64,000 bases of DNA from Hymenobacter aerophilus DSM 13606 (GTDB taxonomy: Bacteria; Bacteroidota; Bacteroidia; Cytophagales; Hymenobacteraceae), in assembly GCF_000382225.1 (NCBI RefSeq), contig NZ_KB907800.1, positions 1-64,000 on the forward strand, read 5' to 3'. Below, piece by piece: positions 8,119 to 16,899 of the stretch. Each line of letters opens with the position of its first letter. The stretch's first letter is position 1. Under the pieces are notes generated by a model, which did no database searches, was not told where the DNA came from, and saw only the letters and a program-made list of their open reading frames with translations. The translations under genes were made by a program, and so were the position numbers.

Positions 8119-8874
8119 ATGAAAGCTCCCCCTTCCCTCTCCACCTCCCGGCGCTGGCCCTTGCTGCTGCTGGCCGCTGCCCTGCCCCTGGCCGCCACGG
8201 CCCAAACCCCCGCCCCGCCCGACTCGGCGGCCCGCTACAAGCACCAGTTGGGCCTGACGGCCAGCCCCGTGCTCGACGGCTTCTTCAAGAATAACCGCTC
8301 CCTGCCCGTGGGCCTGCTGTATAAGCGGCAGACCAAGCCCAACCAGGCATTGCGCGTGCGCGTGGTGGGCCAGTACAGCCGCCGCGATACCACCGATTAC
8401 GCCACCTTCGACAAGGGCTCGACCAACTACTTCTGGCGGGCCGAGGCCTACGTGGGTTACGAGTGGCAGAAGGCGCTGGGCCAGCGGGTGCAATTGAGCT
8501 ATGGCGGCGAGTTGGGAGCCGCCACCAGCCAACGCGTAGGCAAACTCGTGCGCGATGAATTCACTAACCTAGGCTTTGAGCAGGTCCGACTTCGGCAAAC
8601 ATACGCCGCTCGCAACCTATTGCTTCGCCCGTTTGTGGGCTTGTCATATCGGCTGGGCAGGATACTGGTGTTCGCGGAAACAGCAGTTGAGACTGGTTAT
8701 CGGACATACAAGAACGATACGAAGTACACTGTTGAGATTAGCTATTACGGACCAGACGGAGGTACTCTACCGCCAGGACCGTTTGGGATTGGTGGCAGTT
8801 ACTATCACAATAAAGGTGCTTACCTGAACTGGCGTCCTATTCAGCTTATCGGCGTGGTCATCGACTTGAAATAA
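8119..8874 (+). CDS. Predicted outer-membrane beta-barrel protein, mosaic composition
   Basis: 251 residues from the ATG at 8119; an upstream in-frame extension to 8047 has no signal peptide logic. A clear signal peptide ends ATAQ near residue 31. The mature part has alternating strands (KHQLGLTASPVLDGF, RVRVVGQYS, AYVGYEWQ) ending in IGVVIDLK. It resembles small Bacteroidota porin-like barrels without a named family. The first 430 bp use the GC-rich codons of the neighbours, while about 8550-8874 is much less GC-rich with different third-position use, so the 3' half may come from recombination. Confidence 0.55.
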   Translation: MKAPPSLSTSRRWPLLLLAAALPLAATAQTPAPPDSAARYKHQLGLTASPVLDGFFKNNRSLPVGLLYKRQTKPNQALRVRVVGQYSRRDTTDYATFDKGSTNYFWRAEAYVGYEWQKALGQRVQLSYGGELGAATSQRVGKLVRDEFTNLGFEQVRLRQTYAARNLLLRPFVGLSYRLGRILVFAETAVETGYRTYKNDTKYTVEISYYGPDGGTLPPGPFGIGGSYYHNKGAYLNWRPIQLIGVVIDLK

Positions 8875-8901
8875 TCATTCACTCTTTCTTCCTTCTCCCT
8901 C

Positions 8902-10826
8902 ATGAAAACACTTTTCTCTTTTCTGCTCGCGTGTTTGTGTTTGCTGCCGTTATTAAAGGACAGCAAGTACCTATTAAGATAACAGACCCTTTCAATGGCC
9001 TACCAGCTTGTACAGGCGTACCCATCCTTTACAGCGTCCAGCCACAGAACCAGAACGTAGGCACCAACGGCTGCTTGGCCAATTGGACCATCGTGGGGGG
9101 CCACCAATATCAGACTGGCTTAAAAACTATTGTTAACGGCCCCCTTGTTATTCAAGTTGTATGGGACGACGTGCGTACTTCCGCCGACAACCCGACCAGC
9201 CTGACGGTTCAGACCACCAATTGCAGCAACCCGACAGCTAATTCTACTTTCCCTTTACCCATCGTCACCCGTTCGCTGGCTACCACTGCCGTTGGTCCCA
9301 TCAGCCTCAACGGGGCGGTGTTCAACGGCGAGATTCCCTTCGGCGACAACACGGTCGTTACGCTCTCTGTGCCGCAAGTGCGCCTGCCTTATCCCACGAC
9401 CACTACTCAGGTAGATTTCGCGGGCAGCTACGAATGGACCATCCCGGCCGGCTGGCAGTTTGAGAACTTCCCCGGTACCACGGCCCGCACCAATACCAAC
9501 TCCGTGCGCGTTATTCCCTCGCCCGCCGGCGCGGGCTCCATCAGTGTGCGCGCCCTCGACACATTCTGCAACTCGTATCTGCTGGCCGGGCAGAATGTAA
9601 GCCGCACCCAGCCCTTCGCGCAGCCGGTTACCCGCCCGGTACCCCCGCTACGCATCATCAGCGACCAAACGCCCCAGGGTGGCAACATCAACCTGTTCTG
9701 TGGCCAAAACCTGCAGAACGTGCGACCTGGCTTCAATGCGTTGCCCACGGGCGGCGCGTTTGGCAACTACCGTTTTTCCTCCTCCGGCATCGTTAGCGGC
9801 TCCAGCGGCCTGAACACGGCCGCCCCGGTGTTTGCGCTGACGGGCACTGGCACGGGCACCATCAGCCTGCAGGCCACGTACTCGCGCAACGGAGCCAGCA
9901 CTACGGTTGCCGCACCACCCATCACGGTACAGGTGAATCCGCAGGTGGCTACGCCCACGGCTTTCACGGCCCCGGTCATTGGTAGCAGCAATACCTTCGG
10001 GGTCTGCGCCAGCGAGCAGCCGCTGTTTCGCTTCGCGGCCGTGGCGGGGGCCACGGGCTACGCATGGGAGTTCCCGGCCGGCTTCACGGTCATGGGCAAC
10101 CCTGCCGCTACCAGCCCTTACGTAACCTCCGCCCCCGAGCTGCAGTTGCAGGCCCCGGCCACGTTTGCCGCTACCGAGGGCATTGTGCAGGTGCGCGCCA
10201 TCAATGCCAGCTGTCAGCCGTCTAATCCGCTGTACGTGCGCCTGCTCACCGGCTCGGGCGAGGGCGGCATCAGCTCTTCTGATTACACCCCTTCCGGGGG
10301 CACGGTTTGCCCCTACACTTCCCTTATGCTACGTGCCATCACCCAGGCTGCCCGCGGTCAAAACACCAACTTCCAGTGGAGTGTGAGTGGCGGCGCGCAG
10401 ATAGCATCGGGCGCCACATCTTCGGTGCTGGAGCTAGGTATGCCGGAAAGCGGTAGTGTGTACGTGCAGCTACAGTTTCTCAACAGCTGCGACGGGTTGA
10501 AAATGGCCTCCTGGTACGTCAACATCGGCCAGCGGTATGTAAACGGCCGCCCCGTCTGCTCGCCCCAGTCAATCGTAGCCCCTACCCAGCCGGCTGCCGC
10601 CTCATTCAATGCCTATCCCAACCCGGCCGATGGCACCCTGACGCTGGAGCAGCCCGCCGGCACCGAGCTGACCATCCGCAACAGCCAGGGCAAGGCCGTG
10701 TACCAGGGCCGCGCCGGGCAGCAGCCCACCCGCCTCGACACCCGCGCCTGGCCCGCCGGACTCTACTTTCTGCACAGCCGGCAGGGCCAGCAAACCGAGC
10801 GCCGGCAGCTCCAGATAAAGCACTAG
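8902..10826 (+). pseudogene. T9SS-sorted secreted protein with frame break after the signal peptide
   Basis: From the ATG at 8902 the frame encodes a textbook signal peptide (MKTLFSFLLACLCLLPLL) and then stops after 26 codons. The long body is open in another frame from a GTG at 8931, which lacks a usable signal. The body (about 630 residues) has repeated Ig/PKD-like beta domains with paired Cys. It ends with a type IX secretion type-A sorting domain, FNAYPNPADGTLTLEQPAG through GLYFLH to a Lys-rich end. A single indel near 8945-8955 (TTATTAAAGGACAGC) would restore one reading frame. It is either a recent inactivation, a sequencing error or a recoding site. Confidence 0.7.
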
Positions 10827-10952
10827 CCCATACGCCGCTAGGGTGTTGGCTGCGGGCCTAAAACCCGTTATCTTGACACGGCTTTCCGCCCTTGCGCCGG
10901 CCTTGGCGGGCCGCGCTGTTTTTTCTTTTTTCTCCCCTACCCCCCGTTGCGT

Positions 10953-11432
10953 ATGCCTGCCCCCGACAACCTGCAAATCAACCTGGCCGCGGCCGACCTG
11001 AAGAAAATCAACGAGGCCCTCGACGCGCTGGAGGCTGCCCTGGCCCCGGTTTTGGTTACGCTCACCGGCAAGGAGGTGCAGCGCCTGCCCAAAGCCGGCG
11101 ACGCCTCGCTGCCCTTTATGCAGCAGGCCCTCGATTTGGCCGAGCAGCAGCCCAGCCTCGCCCCCGGCTACGTGGATATTGCCGGCCTGCGCCAGGATTT
11201 GGTGGCCTGGGAGCAACTGCAGCGCATCGGGCGGCGCCTGCAGCCGCTGGCCTCCAACCTAAGCAGCACCAGCATCAAGCTAAGCAGCGAGGCCTACGTC
11301 ACGGCGCTGGCCTTCTACAACTCGGTGCAGCAGGCCGCCCGCCAGGGCATATCAGGGGCCGAAGATGCCCGCGCCGTGCTCAAAACCCGCTTCGAGCAAA
11401 GCACGGCCCGCAAAGCCGACCGGCTCAAATAG
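10953..11432 (+). CDS. Hypothetical helical protein
   Basis: 159 residues, no signal peptide or membrane segment, predicted all-helical from its Ala/Leu/Gln-rich pattern. It begins MPAPDNLQINLAAADLKKIN, has a middle KEVQRLPKAGDASLPFMQQAL and ends in a basic tail. The ATG at 10953 follows a T-rich leader; a TATCTTGA box at about 10870 is a weak promoter candidate. I do not recognise a named family; it resembles small cytosolic proteins seen in Hymenobacter genomes. Nothing in the neighbourhood indicates a role. Confidence 0.55.
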   Translation: MPAPDNLQINLAAADLKKINEALDALEAALAPVLVTLTGKEVQRLPKAGDASLPFMQQALDLAEQQPSLAPGYVDIAGLRQDLVAWEQLQRIGRRLQPLASNLSSTSIKLSSEAYVTALAFYNSVQQAARQGISGAEDARAVLKTRFEQSTARKADRLK

Positions 11433-11534
11433 GAAGGGCCCGCCAGGCCCCCACCCTTCACCCCACGGGGCCGGATGCGCGTCATCCGGCCCCGTTTGGC
11501 GTGTAGCCCCGTCCCCTCGTTTTTCGCCCGGCGC

Positions 11535-11807
11535 CGGATGAAATTCACAGCCTGTCGGGTAGAATTCACAGCCAGTCGGATGAATTTCATAGGACGACGG
11601 ATGAATTTCATAGGACGACGGATGAATTTCACAGGACGACGGATGAATTTCACAGGACGACGCATGAATTTCACGGGACGACGGATGAATTTCACGGGAC
11701 GACGGATGAATTTCACGGGACGACGCATGAATTTCATAGGCTCTCGGATGAATTTTATAGGACGACGCGTGAAATTCATAGCCCGGCAGATGAAATTCAC
11801 CCGCCGC
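11535..11807. repeat. 21-bp minisatellite A (13 units)
   Basis: Thirteen head-to-tail units of exactly 21 bp with consensus CGGATGAATTTCACAGGACG plus A. The first two and last two units are the most divergent; the inner units differ at one to four sites. Because the unit is a multiple of three and stop-free in several frames, it produces repetitive ORFs on both strands (plus: RMNFTGR), which I regard as by-products. It lies between the 159-aa gene and the S1-domain gene. The rest of the spacer (11433-11534, 11808-11935) holds AATTCATAATT words but no gene. Confidence 0.92.
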
Positions 11808-11935
11808 CGCCGCCGCTGCCTGGCATTCTTCCGGGGCCGCCGCCAGGCTCCCCCCGCCCTTTGCGTACCTTCGTGCCCCGTGCCCCCGCGGCCGCTCCAA
11901 TTCATAATCCAAAATTCATAATTCATAATTACCCA

Positions 11936-12766
11936 ATGGTTCTCGGTGATTTCAACGACCTGGAAGTGGTGCGGGAGGTGGATTTCGGCCTCTACCTGAC
12001 TTCCGACGACGGCGACTTGCTGCTGCCGCGCAAGTACGTGGAGCCCGGCACCCAAATCGGCGACGTGGTGCGCGTGTTCGTGTACCGCGACTCGGAAGAC
12101 CGCCTGATTGCTACCAACCTGGAGCCTTTCGCCCGCGTGGGCCAGTTTGCGGCCCTCACCGTGCGCGACGTTACCCCCACCGGTGCCTTCCTCGACTGGG
12201 GCCTGGAAAAAGACCTGCTGCTGCCCTACCGCAACCAGCGCCGCAACCTGCGCCCCGGCGAGCGGGCCACCGTATTCGTGTACCTCGATGATACGTCGGA
12301 CCGCATCGTGGCCTCGGCCAAGTGGGAGTGGTTTCTGAGCCCCGACCCGTTTCCGGGCAAAGTAGGCGACGCGGCCGAGCTGTTCGTGGCCGAAGAAACC
12401 GACCTGGGCTACAAAATGCTGGTTGATGGCACCCACCAGGGCCTCATTTTCCACAACGAGGTGTTCAAGCCCCTGCGCCTCGGCGACGTGCACACCGGCT
12501 ACATCCGCGCCATCCGCCCCGATGGCAAGCTGGACCTGAGCCTGCAGCAGCTCGGCTACGACGAGGCCCGCGCCCAGGCCGACACGCTGCTCGAAGCCCT
12601 GCGCGCCGCCCCCGAAGGCCGCCTGCCCCTCGGCGACAAAAGCCTGGCCGACGACGTGTACCGCCGCCTGGGCATGAGCAAGAAAATCTTCAAAAAGGCC
12701 CTCGGCGCCCTCTACAAGCAGGGTCTGGTTGAGCTGGCCCCCGAGCACACGCAGTTGCGGGGATAA
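11936..12766 (+). CDS. S1 RNA-binding domain protein, CvfB family
   Basis: 276 residues, the usual CvfB/YitL length. Repeated OB-fold (S1-like) segments include FGLYLTSDDGDLLLPRKYV (about 17-35), VTPTGAFLDWGLEKDLLLPY and KMLVDGTHQGLIFHNEVFKP. The C-terminal winged-helix part is RLGMSKKIFKKALGALYKQG. CvfB proteins bind RNA and affect post-transcriptional control; the exact role here is inferred. The ATG at 11936 was chosen because sequence upstream is repeat-like. A TACCTTCG box lies at about 11867. Confidence 0.85.
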   Translation: MVLGDFNDLEVVREVDFGLYLTSDDGDLLLPRKYVEPGTQIGDVVRVFVYRDSEDRLIATNLEPFARVGQFAALTVRDVTPTGAFLDWGLEKDLLLPYRNQRRNLRPGERATVFVYLDDTSDRIVASAKWEWFLSPDPFPGKVGDAAELFVAEETDLGYKMLVDGTHQGLIFHNEVFKPLRLGDVHTGYIRAIRPDGKLDLSLQQLGYDEARAQADTLLEALRAAPEGRLPLGDKSLADDVYRRLGMSKKIFKKALGALYKQGLVELAPEHTQLRG

Positions 12767-12772
12767 AGGAAT

Positions 12773-12916
12773 TGTCATTCTGAGCAGTACGAAGAATCTC
12801 GCGGGCAATGCTAATCCTGTCGTGCTGAGTAGCGCGAAGAATCCTGCGGGCAACGCCAACCTCGCTACAAGGAATTACTTTGGCACGCGAGATTCTTCGC
12901 TCCGCTCAGAATGACA
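12773..12916. repeat. TGTCAT-CTGAG palindrome, class II, left arm duplicated
   Basis: Two tandem left arms (12773-12805 and 12818-12850, each TGTC.T.CTGAG..G..CGAAGAATC) face one right arm at 12883-12916. The second left arm is more diverged. It lies between the S1 gene and the SDR gene. Confidence 0.88.
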
Positions 12917-12946
12917 GTTCTTTCAACCTAAACCACCCTCCCCGCC

Positions 12947-13624
12947 ATGCCCAAAACTGCCCTGCTGGCCGGTGCCAGCGGCCTGATTGGCCAACAGCTG
13001 CTGCCGCTACTGCTGGCCTCGGCCCGCTACGGCCGCGTGATTGCCCTGGTGCGCAAGCCCCTGCCGCTGGTCCACGACAAGCTGGAGCAGCTGGTAGTAG
13101 ACTTTGAGCGCCTCGCCGACTACGGGCCGCAGCTCGTGGCCGACGACGTATTCTGCTGCCTGGGCACCACGATGGCGCAGGCGGGCTCGCGGGCAGCGTT
13201 TTATCAGGTCGATTTCACTTACGTAACGGAGCTGGCCCGGCAGGCCGCTGCCAACTTCGGCGGGCAGCTGCTGGTAGTGTCGTCGTTGGGGGCCGATGCG
13301 CAGGCCGGGGCCTACTACCTGCGAGTGAAGGGCGAGATGGAAGCGACCGTGCGCCAGACCTCGTTTCACGCCGTGCACATTTTTCGGCCCTCGCTGCTGC
13401 TGGGCCACCGCGCCGTGCCCCACCCCAACGAGCGGCTGGCCACGCTGCTCCTGAAGCTGGCGCGCCCCCTGCTGCTGGGGCCCCTGCGCCCCTACCGCGC
13501 CATCGGGGCCGACACGGTAGCCCGGGCCATGCTGCGCGCCGCTGAAGACGACGGCGGCGGCATCCGCATCCACCGCTCCGATGCCATTGCGCGCGAAGGC
13601 CGGGCGGGCGCTTTGGCCGGATAG
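12947..13624 (+). CDS. NAD(P)H-binding atypical SDR (HTATIP2-like)
   Basis: 225 residues. The N-terminal Rossmann loop is GASGLIGQQLLPLLL (about 8-22). VFCCLGTTMAQAGSRAAFYQVD and the segment LLVVSSLGADAQAGAYYLRVKGEME contain the S...Y..K triad pattern (YYLRVKG) of atypical short-chain dehydrogenases related to HTATIP2/YbjT. It probably binds NAD(P)H; no substrate can be assigned. It stands alone, between a palindrome and an outer-membrane protein gene. Confidence 0.8.
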   Translation: MPKTALLAGASGLIGQQLLPLLLASARYGRVIALVRKPLPLVHDKLEQLVVDFERLADYGPQLVADDVFCCLGTTMAQAGSRAAFYQVDFTYVTELARQAAANFGGQLLVVSSLGADAQAGAYYLRVKGEMEATVRQTSFHAVHIFRPSLLLGHRAVPHPNERLATLLLKLARPLLLGPLRPYRAIGADTVARAMLRAAEDDGGGIRIHRSDAIAREGRAGALAG

Positions 13625-13638
13625 TGGAAGGCTTGTGG

Positions 13639-13646
13639 TACTTTTG
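13639..13646 (+). promoter_or_regulatory. -7 box (TACTTTTG) for the 13683 gene
   Basis: Exact match to the Bacteroidota sigma-A -7 consensus TAnnTTTG, 37 bp before the start codon. A TTTG at 13612-13615 could serve as the -33 box, though the 23-bp spacer is slightly long. Confidence 0.55.
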
Positions 13647-13682
13647 CGGGGAATCACGCTTTCCTCACTTCACTTTTTAGGT

Positions 13683-14237
13683 ATGAAATTCTGGCTGACC
13701 GGCGCTTTGGCGCTGGGCGTACTGGCGGCGGGCACACCGGCGCTGGCACAAAAAAAGAGCGGTGGCAGCGGCTACGCCACCGGCATTGGCCTGCGGGGCG
13801 GCGGCTGGTCGTCGGGCCTCACCGTGAAGCACTTTTTGAGCGGCAAGAACGGCGTGGCCGTGGAGGGCCTGCTCACGCGCGAATACGCGGCCCGCGGCGG
13901 CCGCCTGACGCTGCTGCTGGAAAAGCACCTGCCCGTTTCCGACTTCCGGGGCCTGCAGTTTTACTACGGCGCCGGCGCCCACGTAGGCGCCTACCAGGGC
14001 CGCTACTACTTCGACGACGACCGGTTCGGCCGCAAAAGGAACAAGTACTACTACCGCTACTACTACGACGACGAAACCCACCTGGTAGCCGGCGCCGACC
14101 TCATCCTGGGAGTCGAGTACAAGCTGCCCGACCTGCCCTTCGTGGTAGCGCTGGACTACAAACCATTTTTTGAAGTATTCCGCGGCTACACCGGTTTCTA
14201 CAACGACGCGGCCGTCAGCCTGCGCTTCGCCTTCTAG
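13683..14237 (+). CDS. Predicted small outer-membrane beta-barrel protein
   Basis: 184 residues from the ATG at 13683. The signal peptide ends at about residue 23 (ALAQ). The mature protein alternates Gly/aromatic strands (ATGIGLRGGGWSSGLTVKHF, LQFYYGAGAHVGAYQG) and ends AAVSLRFAF with a C-terminal Phe, the usual outer-membrane insertion signal. A Tyr/Asp-rich loop (YYFDDDRFGRKRNKYYYRYY) is surface-exposed in such barrels. No named family recognised. Confidence 0.65.
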   Translation: MKFWLTGALALGVLAAGTPALAQKKSGGSGYATGIGLRGGGWSSGLTVKHFLSGKNGVAVEGLLTREYAARGGRLTLLLEKHLPVSDFRGLQFYYGAGAHVGAYQGRYYFDDDRFGRKRNKYYYRYYYDDETHLVAGADLILGVEYKLPDLPFVVALDYKPFFEVFRGYTGFYNDAAVSLRFAF

Positions 14238-14259
14238 CCTCAACCCGGCTTTCTAATCT

Positions 14260-14304
14260 CACTGCCGAACTCCGGCCGCGCTGTGCGGCCGGAGTTCGGC
14301 AGTG
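14260..14304. terminator. Strong hairpin between convergent genes
   Basis: Perfect 20-bp arms (CACTGCCGAACTCCGGCCGC) with a 5-nt loop. There is no clear U-tract on either side. Its place between the ends of two convergent genes suggests a bidirectional stop or mRNA 3'-end stabiliser. Confidence 0.7.
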
Positions 14305-14326
14305 GCAGTTTCAGGGCCCCGGCGGC

Positions 14327-14584
14327 CTACCGCAGCCGGCCGGAAAAGCGGTGCGGGCGGTATGGGTAGTAGGGCCTCGGCGCAGGCTTTACAATTACCG
14401 CCCGGCGCGGTACCACTACCACCGGCCGCGGCGGCACCACCACCACCGGCGCCGGGCGGTAATATGGCCGCGGGCGCACCACCACGGCGGCCGCCGGGGC
14501 CGAGGCCACGCAGCCGCTCAGCAGTCCGGACGAAACAATGGCCAGCACGGCCAACAAAACGGGAAAAGACAGCAGCTTTTTCAT
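14327..14584 (-). CDS. Small Pro/Val/Arg-rich lipoprotein
   Basis: 85 residues. A lipoprotein signal (MKKLLSFPVLLAVLAIVSSG) has the lipobox LLSGC. The mature part is a low-complexity run of Pro-Arg-Pro-Tyr and Val-Val-Val-Pro motifs ending YPYRPHRFSGRLR. Similar short YxxP/PVVVV lipoproteins are common in Bacteroidota envelopes without known function. It is convergent with the upstream outer-membrane gene. Confidence 0.6.
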   Translation of the reverse strand: MKKLLSFPVLLAVLAIVSSGLLSGCVASAPAAAVVVRPRPYYRPAPVVVVPPRPVVVVPRRAVIVKPAPRPYYPYRPHRFSGRLR

Positions 14585-14718
14585 CGAGTTCTGAAAAGAG
14601 ATAAAATGCCTCGCCTAAGCGGCGCGGCTACCCGTTTAGAGGCCGTTGCGTCCCCCGGGTTTAACCGGCCGGCGCGCCACCACCGCCACCAGTCCGAACC
14701 CCGGCCGGCCCAGAACGC

Positions 14719-14750
14719 AAAACGGCCCACCTCACAGGAGAGGCAGGCCG
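14719..14750 (-). terminator. Intrinsic terminator of ompH
   Basis: On the minus strand an 11-bp stem (CGGCCTGCCTC with GAGGTGGGCCG, two G-U pairs) is followed by TTTT, 29 bp past the ompH stop codon. The remaining spacer 14585-14718 shows nothing else. Confidence 0.7.
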
Positions 14751-14778
14751 CTTAACAGCTGTAGTTGATACGGCGGGA

Positions 14779-15438
14779 CTACTTTTTGCCGGCGTACTCG
14801 CGGTTGAGGTACTTGAGCACCGGCGTGGTGATGTCGAGGTCTTTGCGGCCGTAGGCGATGTTGCCGGCGCCGGTGGCCAGAATCAGGCGGTAGCCGTTGG
14901 CTTTGCCGTACTGCTCAATCTGCTTGTTCACGCGGCCCATCACCTGCTCGTTCAGCTTGGCCTGCTCCTCCTGGGCCTGGTTCTGAAGTTTCTCCTGCTC
15001 CTGCCCTACTTTCATCTGCTGAGCCTGTAGCTGCTGCTCGGCGGCGGCGCGCTGCTCGTTGGTCATGCCCTCGGCCTTCTGCTGGTACTGCTGCACGGCC
15101 GTCTGGAAGCTGGTGACGAGCTTTTTGTTCTGCGCTTCCCAGCCGCGGGCCTTGGCTTCGAGGCGCTTTTCGGCGTCTTTCATGCCCTGGTATTCCTTCA
15201 GCAGCCGGTTGGTTTCCACGTAGGCCACTTTGTTGGTATCGGCCAGCACGGCCGGGGTGAGCGGTACTTCGGGCTCCTCAGGCTCGGCGGCGGCCGTATC
15301 GGCGGGGGCGGTGGTGGCTACGGTTGCGGGGGCAGTGGCCGGTTTGGCGGGCTTGCCGCCGGCAAAGTGCAGGTAGAACAGTACGGCCACGGCTACCACC
15401 AGCAGCGCGTTTACAATCAGTTGGGTTGAATTTTTCAT
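14779..15438 (-). CDS. OmpH/Skp family periplasmic chaperone
   Basis: 219 residues. One N-terminal membrane segment (about 8-25) acts as a signal anchor. An Ala/Pro/Thr linker follows, then the OmpH core. The core starts KVAYVETNRLLKEYQGMKDAEKRLE and continues as a long Gln/Glu/Lys/Ala coiled coil (about 90-175), closing with YRLILATGAGNIAYGRKDLDIT and a terminal helix. Skp proteins form trimeric tentacles that hold unfolded outer-membrane proteins in the periplasm. It lies last in a co-directional run after the RimK cluster, but a palindrome-filled 203-bp gap and its own promoter box argue for separate control. Confidence 0.85.
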   Translation of the reverse strand: MKNSTQLIVNALLVVAVAVLFYLHFAGGKPAKPATAPATVATTAPADTAAAEPEEPEVPLTPAVLADTNKVAYVETNRLLKEYQGMKDAEKRLEAKARGWEAQNKKLVTSFQTAVQQYQQKAEGMTNEQRAAAEQQLQAQQMKVGQEQEKLQNQAQEEQAKLNEQVMGRVNKQIEQYGKANGYRLILATGAGNIAYGRKDLDITTPVLKYLNREYAGKK

Positions 15439-15482
15439 TCAGTAAATCAGAAGAAGCCAGATGCCGCCCAAAAGCAGCCGGG

Positions 15483-15490
15483 CAAAAGTA
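15483..15490 (-). promoter_or_regulatory. -7 box (TACTTTTG) for ompH
   Basis: Minus-strand exact match to TAnnTTTG, 45 bp upstream of the ompH start codon. No convincing -33 box is seen because the palindrome at 15495 begins immediately upstream. Confidence 0.5.
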
Positions 15491-15494
15491 CAGG

Positions 15495-15622
15495 GAATAG
15501 GTGAATGAGTGCAGTAGCGCGAACTTTGTAGTTCGCGACCCCGCGCCGTTTGGGCGGCTCTACCGGCGCGGGGTCGCGAACTGCAGTAGTTCGCGCTACT
15601 GCTGCACGCATTCACCTATTCA
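15495..15622. repeat. GCGCGAAC/GGGGTCGCG nested palindrome
   Basis: Inner arms GTTCGCGACCCCGCGCCG and CGGCGCGGGGTCGCGAAC. Middle arms are built on GCAGTAGCGCGAAC. Outer arms are the words GAATAGGTGAATGAGTG and its complement. The three layers have unrelated sequence. Confidence 0.85.
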
Positions 15623-15641
15623 CTCATTCGCCAAATCACCG

Positions 15642-16739
15642 CTACCACACCTCGTCGCCCAGGCCGTCGTTGTGGGGGTCGTTGTCTTCGGCGCGGTCTT
15701 CCTCGTTCACGTCTTCCTCGGTGCGCTTGAGGGGCTTTTCCTCGAACGGCACCACCAAGTCGGCGCGGCTGGGGGCGGCGTCGAGGCGGGCCACGTGCAC
15801 CAGCGCATCGCCCTGGTTTACCACTGGCATGTGGTTGAGGCCGATGATGTAGCCCGTTACCGGCGACTCCAGCCGCACCGACCGCTCGCCGTAAGGGTCG
15901 GCCACCGCGCCGTAGGCCTGGCCCTCCTCCACGTGCTGGCCCAGCTGCACAAGGCTGCGAAAAATGCCCGCGTAGCGCGCCCGCAGCCAGGTTGAGCGCA
16001 GGCACACCACCGTGGGGTGCGCGGGGGCCGGCGCCTCGGCGGCCATGCCCAGGTAATGCAGCACCCGCAGCGTGCCGGCAATACCCAGGTCGATGCCCGG
16101 CTCATCCAGCCGCATCGACTCGCCGGTTTCGTACACGATAATGCGGCGGTCCTGCTGCATAGCGGTTTCGCGCAGCGAGCCGGGCCGCAGACCGGCGTGC
16201 AGCGTGAACGGCGCGGCAAAAGCGGCCGCCAGCGCGTCGGTTTCGGCGTCTTCGTGCAGCAGGCAGCGGATTTGCGGAATGTTGGCCCGCGTAGCCCCGC
16301 CCGTGTGGAAATCGATGCCGTAGTCTATCAGGGGCATGATTTCGCGCATGAAGCGGTGGGCCACGCGGCTGGCCAATGAGCCGCGGGGGTTGCCGGGGAA
16401 GCTGCGGTTCACGTCCTTGCCGTCGGGCACCTCGCGCGAGAAGTTGAGGAAGCCGTAGATGTTGAGGATGGGAATGGCGATGATGGTGCCCCGCAACGGC
16501 TGCAGCAGGTCGCGCCGAATCAGGCGGCGGATGGTTTCGATGCCGTTCACCTCGTCGCCGTGCATGCCGGCCATCAGCAGCACCGTCGGCCCCGGTTCCA
16601 CGGCCCGGAACACGTGCACCGGAATGTCAATCACCGTTCCCGAAGGCAGCCGCGAAATCACGAGCCGCGTGAGCACCCGCTCGCCGGGCCCGATGGTGAG
16701 GCCGTTGAGGCAAAGCGCGTCGGGGGTTGATTGGGGCAT
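15642..16739 (-). CDS. Succinylglutamate desuccinylase/aspartoacylase family zinc hydrolase
   Basis: 365 residues. M14-type zinc site: GMHGDEVNGIETIRRL supplies H and E, and DFHTGG supplies the second His. NRSFPGNPRGS and the C-terminal beta domain (GYIIGLNHMPVVNQGDALVH) are typical of the AstE/AspA group. The group cleaves acyl or aminoacyl groups from an alpha-amino acid; this subfamily is often beside RimK-type ligases. Downstream of rimK and the retropepsin-like gene on the same strand, it may trim what RimK adds. The length fits the family. The exact substrate is unknown. Confidence 0.85.
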   Translation of the reverse strand: MPQSTPDALCLNGLTIGPGERVLTRLVISRLPSGTVIDIPVHVFRAVEPGPTVLLMAGMHGDEVNGIETIRRLIRRDLLQPLRGTIIAIPILNIYGFLNFSREVPDGKDVNRSFPGNPRGSLASRVAHRFMREIMPLIDYGIDFHTGGATRANIPQIRCLLHEDAETDALAAAFAAPFTLHAGLRPGSLRETAMQQDRRIIVYETGESMRLDEPGIDLGIAGTLRVLHYLGMAAEAPAPAHPTVVCLRSTWLRARYAGIFRSLVQLGQHVEEGQAYGAVADPYGERSVRLESPVTGYIIGLNHMPVVNQGDALVHVARLDAAPSRADLVVPFEEKPLKRTEEDVNEEDRAEDNDPHNDGLGDEVW

Positions 16740-16791
16740 TTTTCGGGGTGATGAGGTGAAAAGTGAGAAGGTGATGGAACCGGAAACCCGT

Positions 16792-16881
16792 CTGTCATCC
16801 TGAGCGCAGCGAAGGACCTATACAGAAGCTAACGTCAAACAATAGCTTCTGTATAGGTCCTTCGCAAGCTCAGGATGACAG
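16792..16881. repeat. TGTCAT-CTGAG palindrome, class I
   Basis: Arms of about 38 nt (CTGTCATCCTGAGCGCAGCG onward, through GAAGGACCTATACAGAAGCT) with a 13-nt loop. The left hinge GCAGC faces CAAG in the right arm, as in the copy at 2742. Confidence 0.9.
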
Positions 16882-16899
16882 GCGGGTCCTTTCTTCAAC

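Noticed and set aside
11535..11807. CRISPR array
   Set aside because: Units are directly adjacent with no unique spacers and no cas genes; the same holds for the arrays at 20025 and 59498.
11315..12859. 514-codon minus-strand frame across minisatellite A and the S1 gene
   Set aside because: Kept open by stop-free 21-bp units and antisense of the CvfB-like gene; composition is not protein-like.
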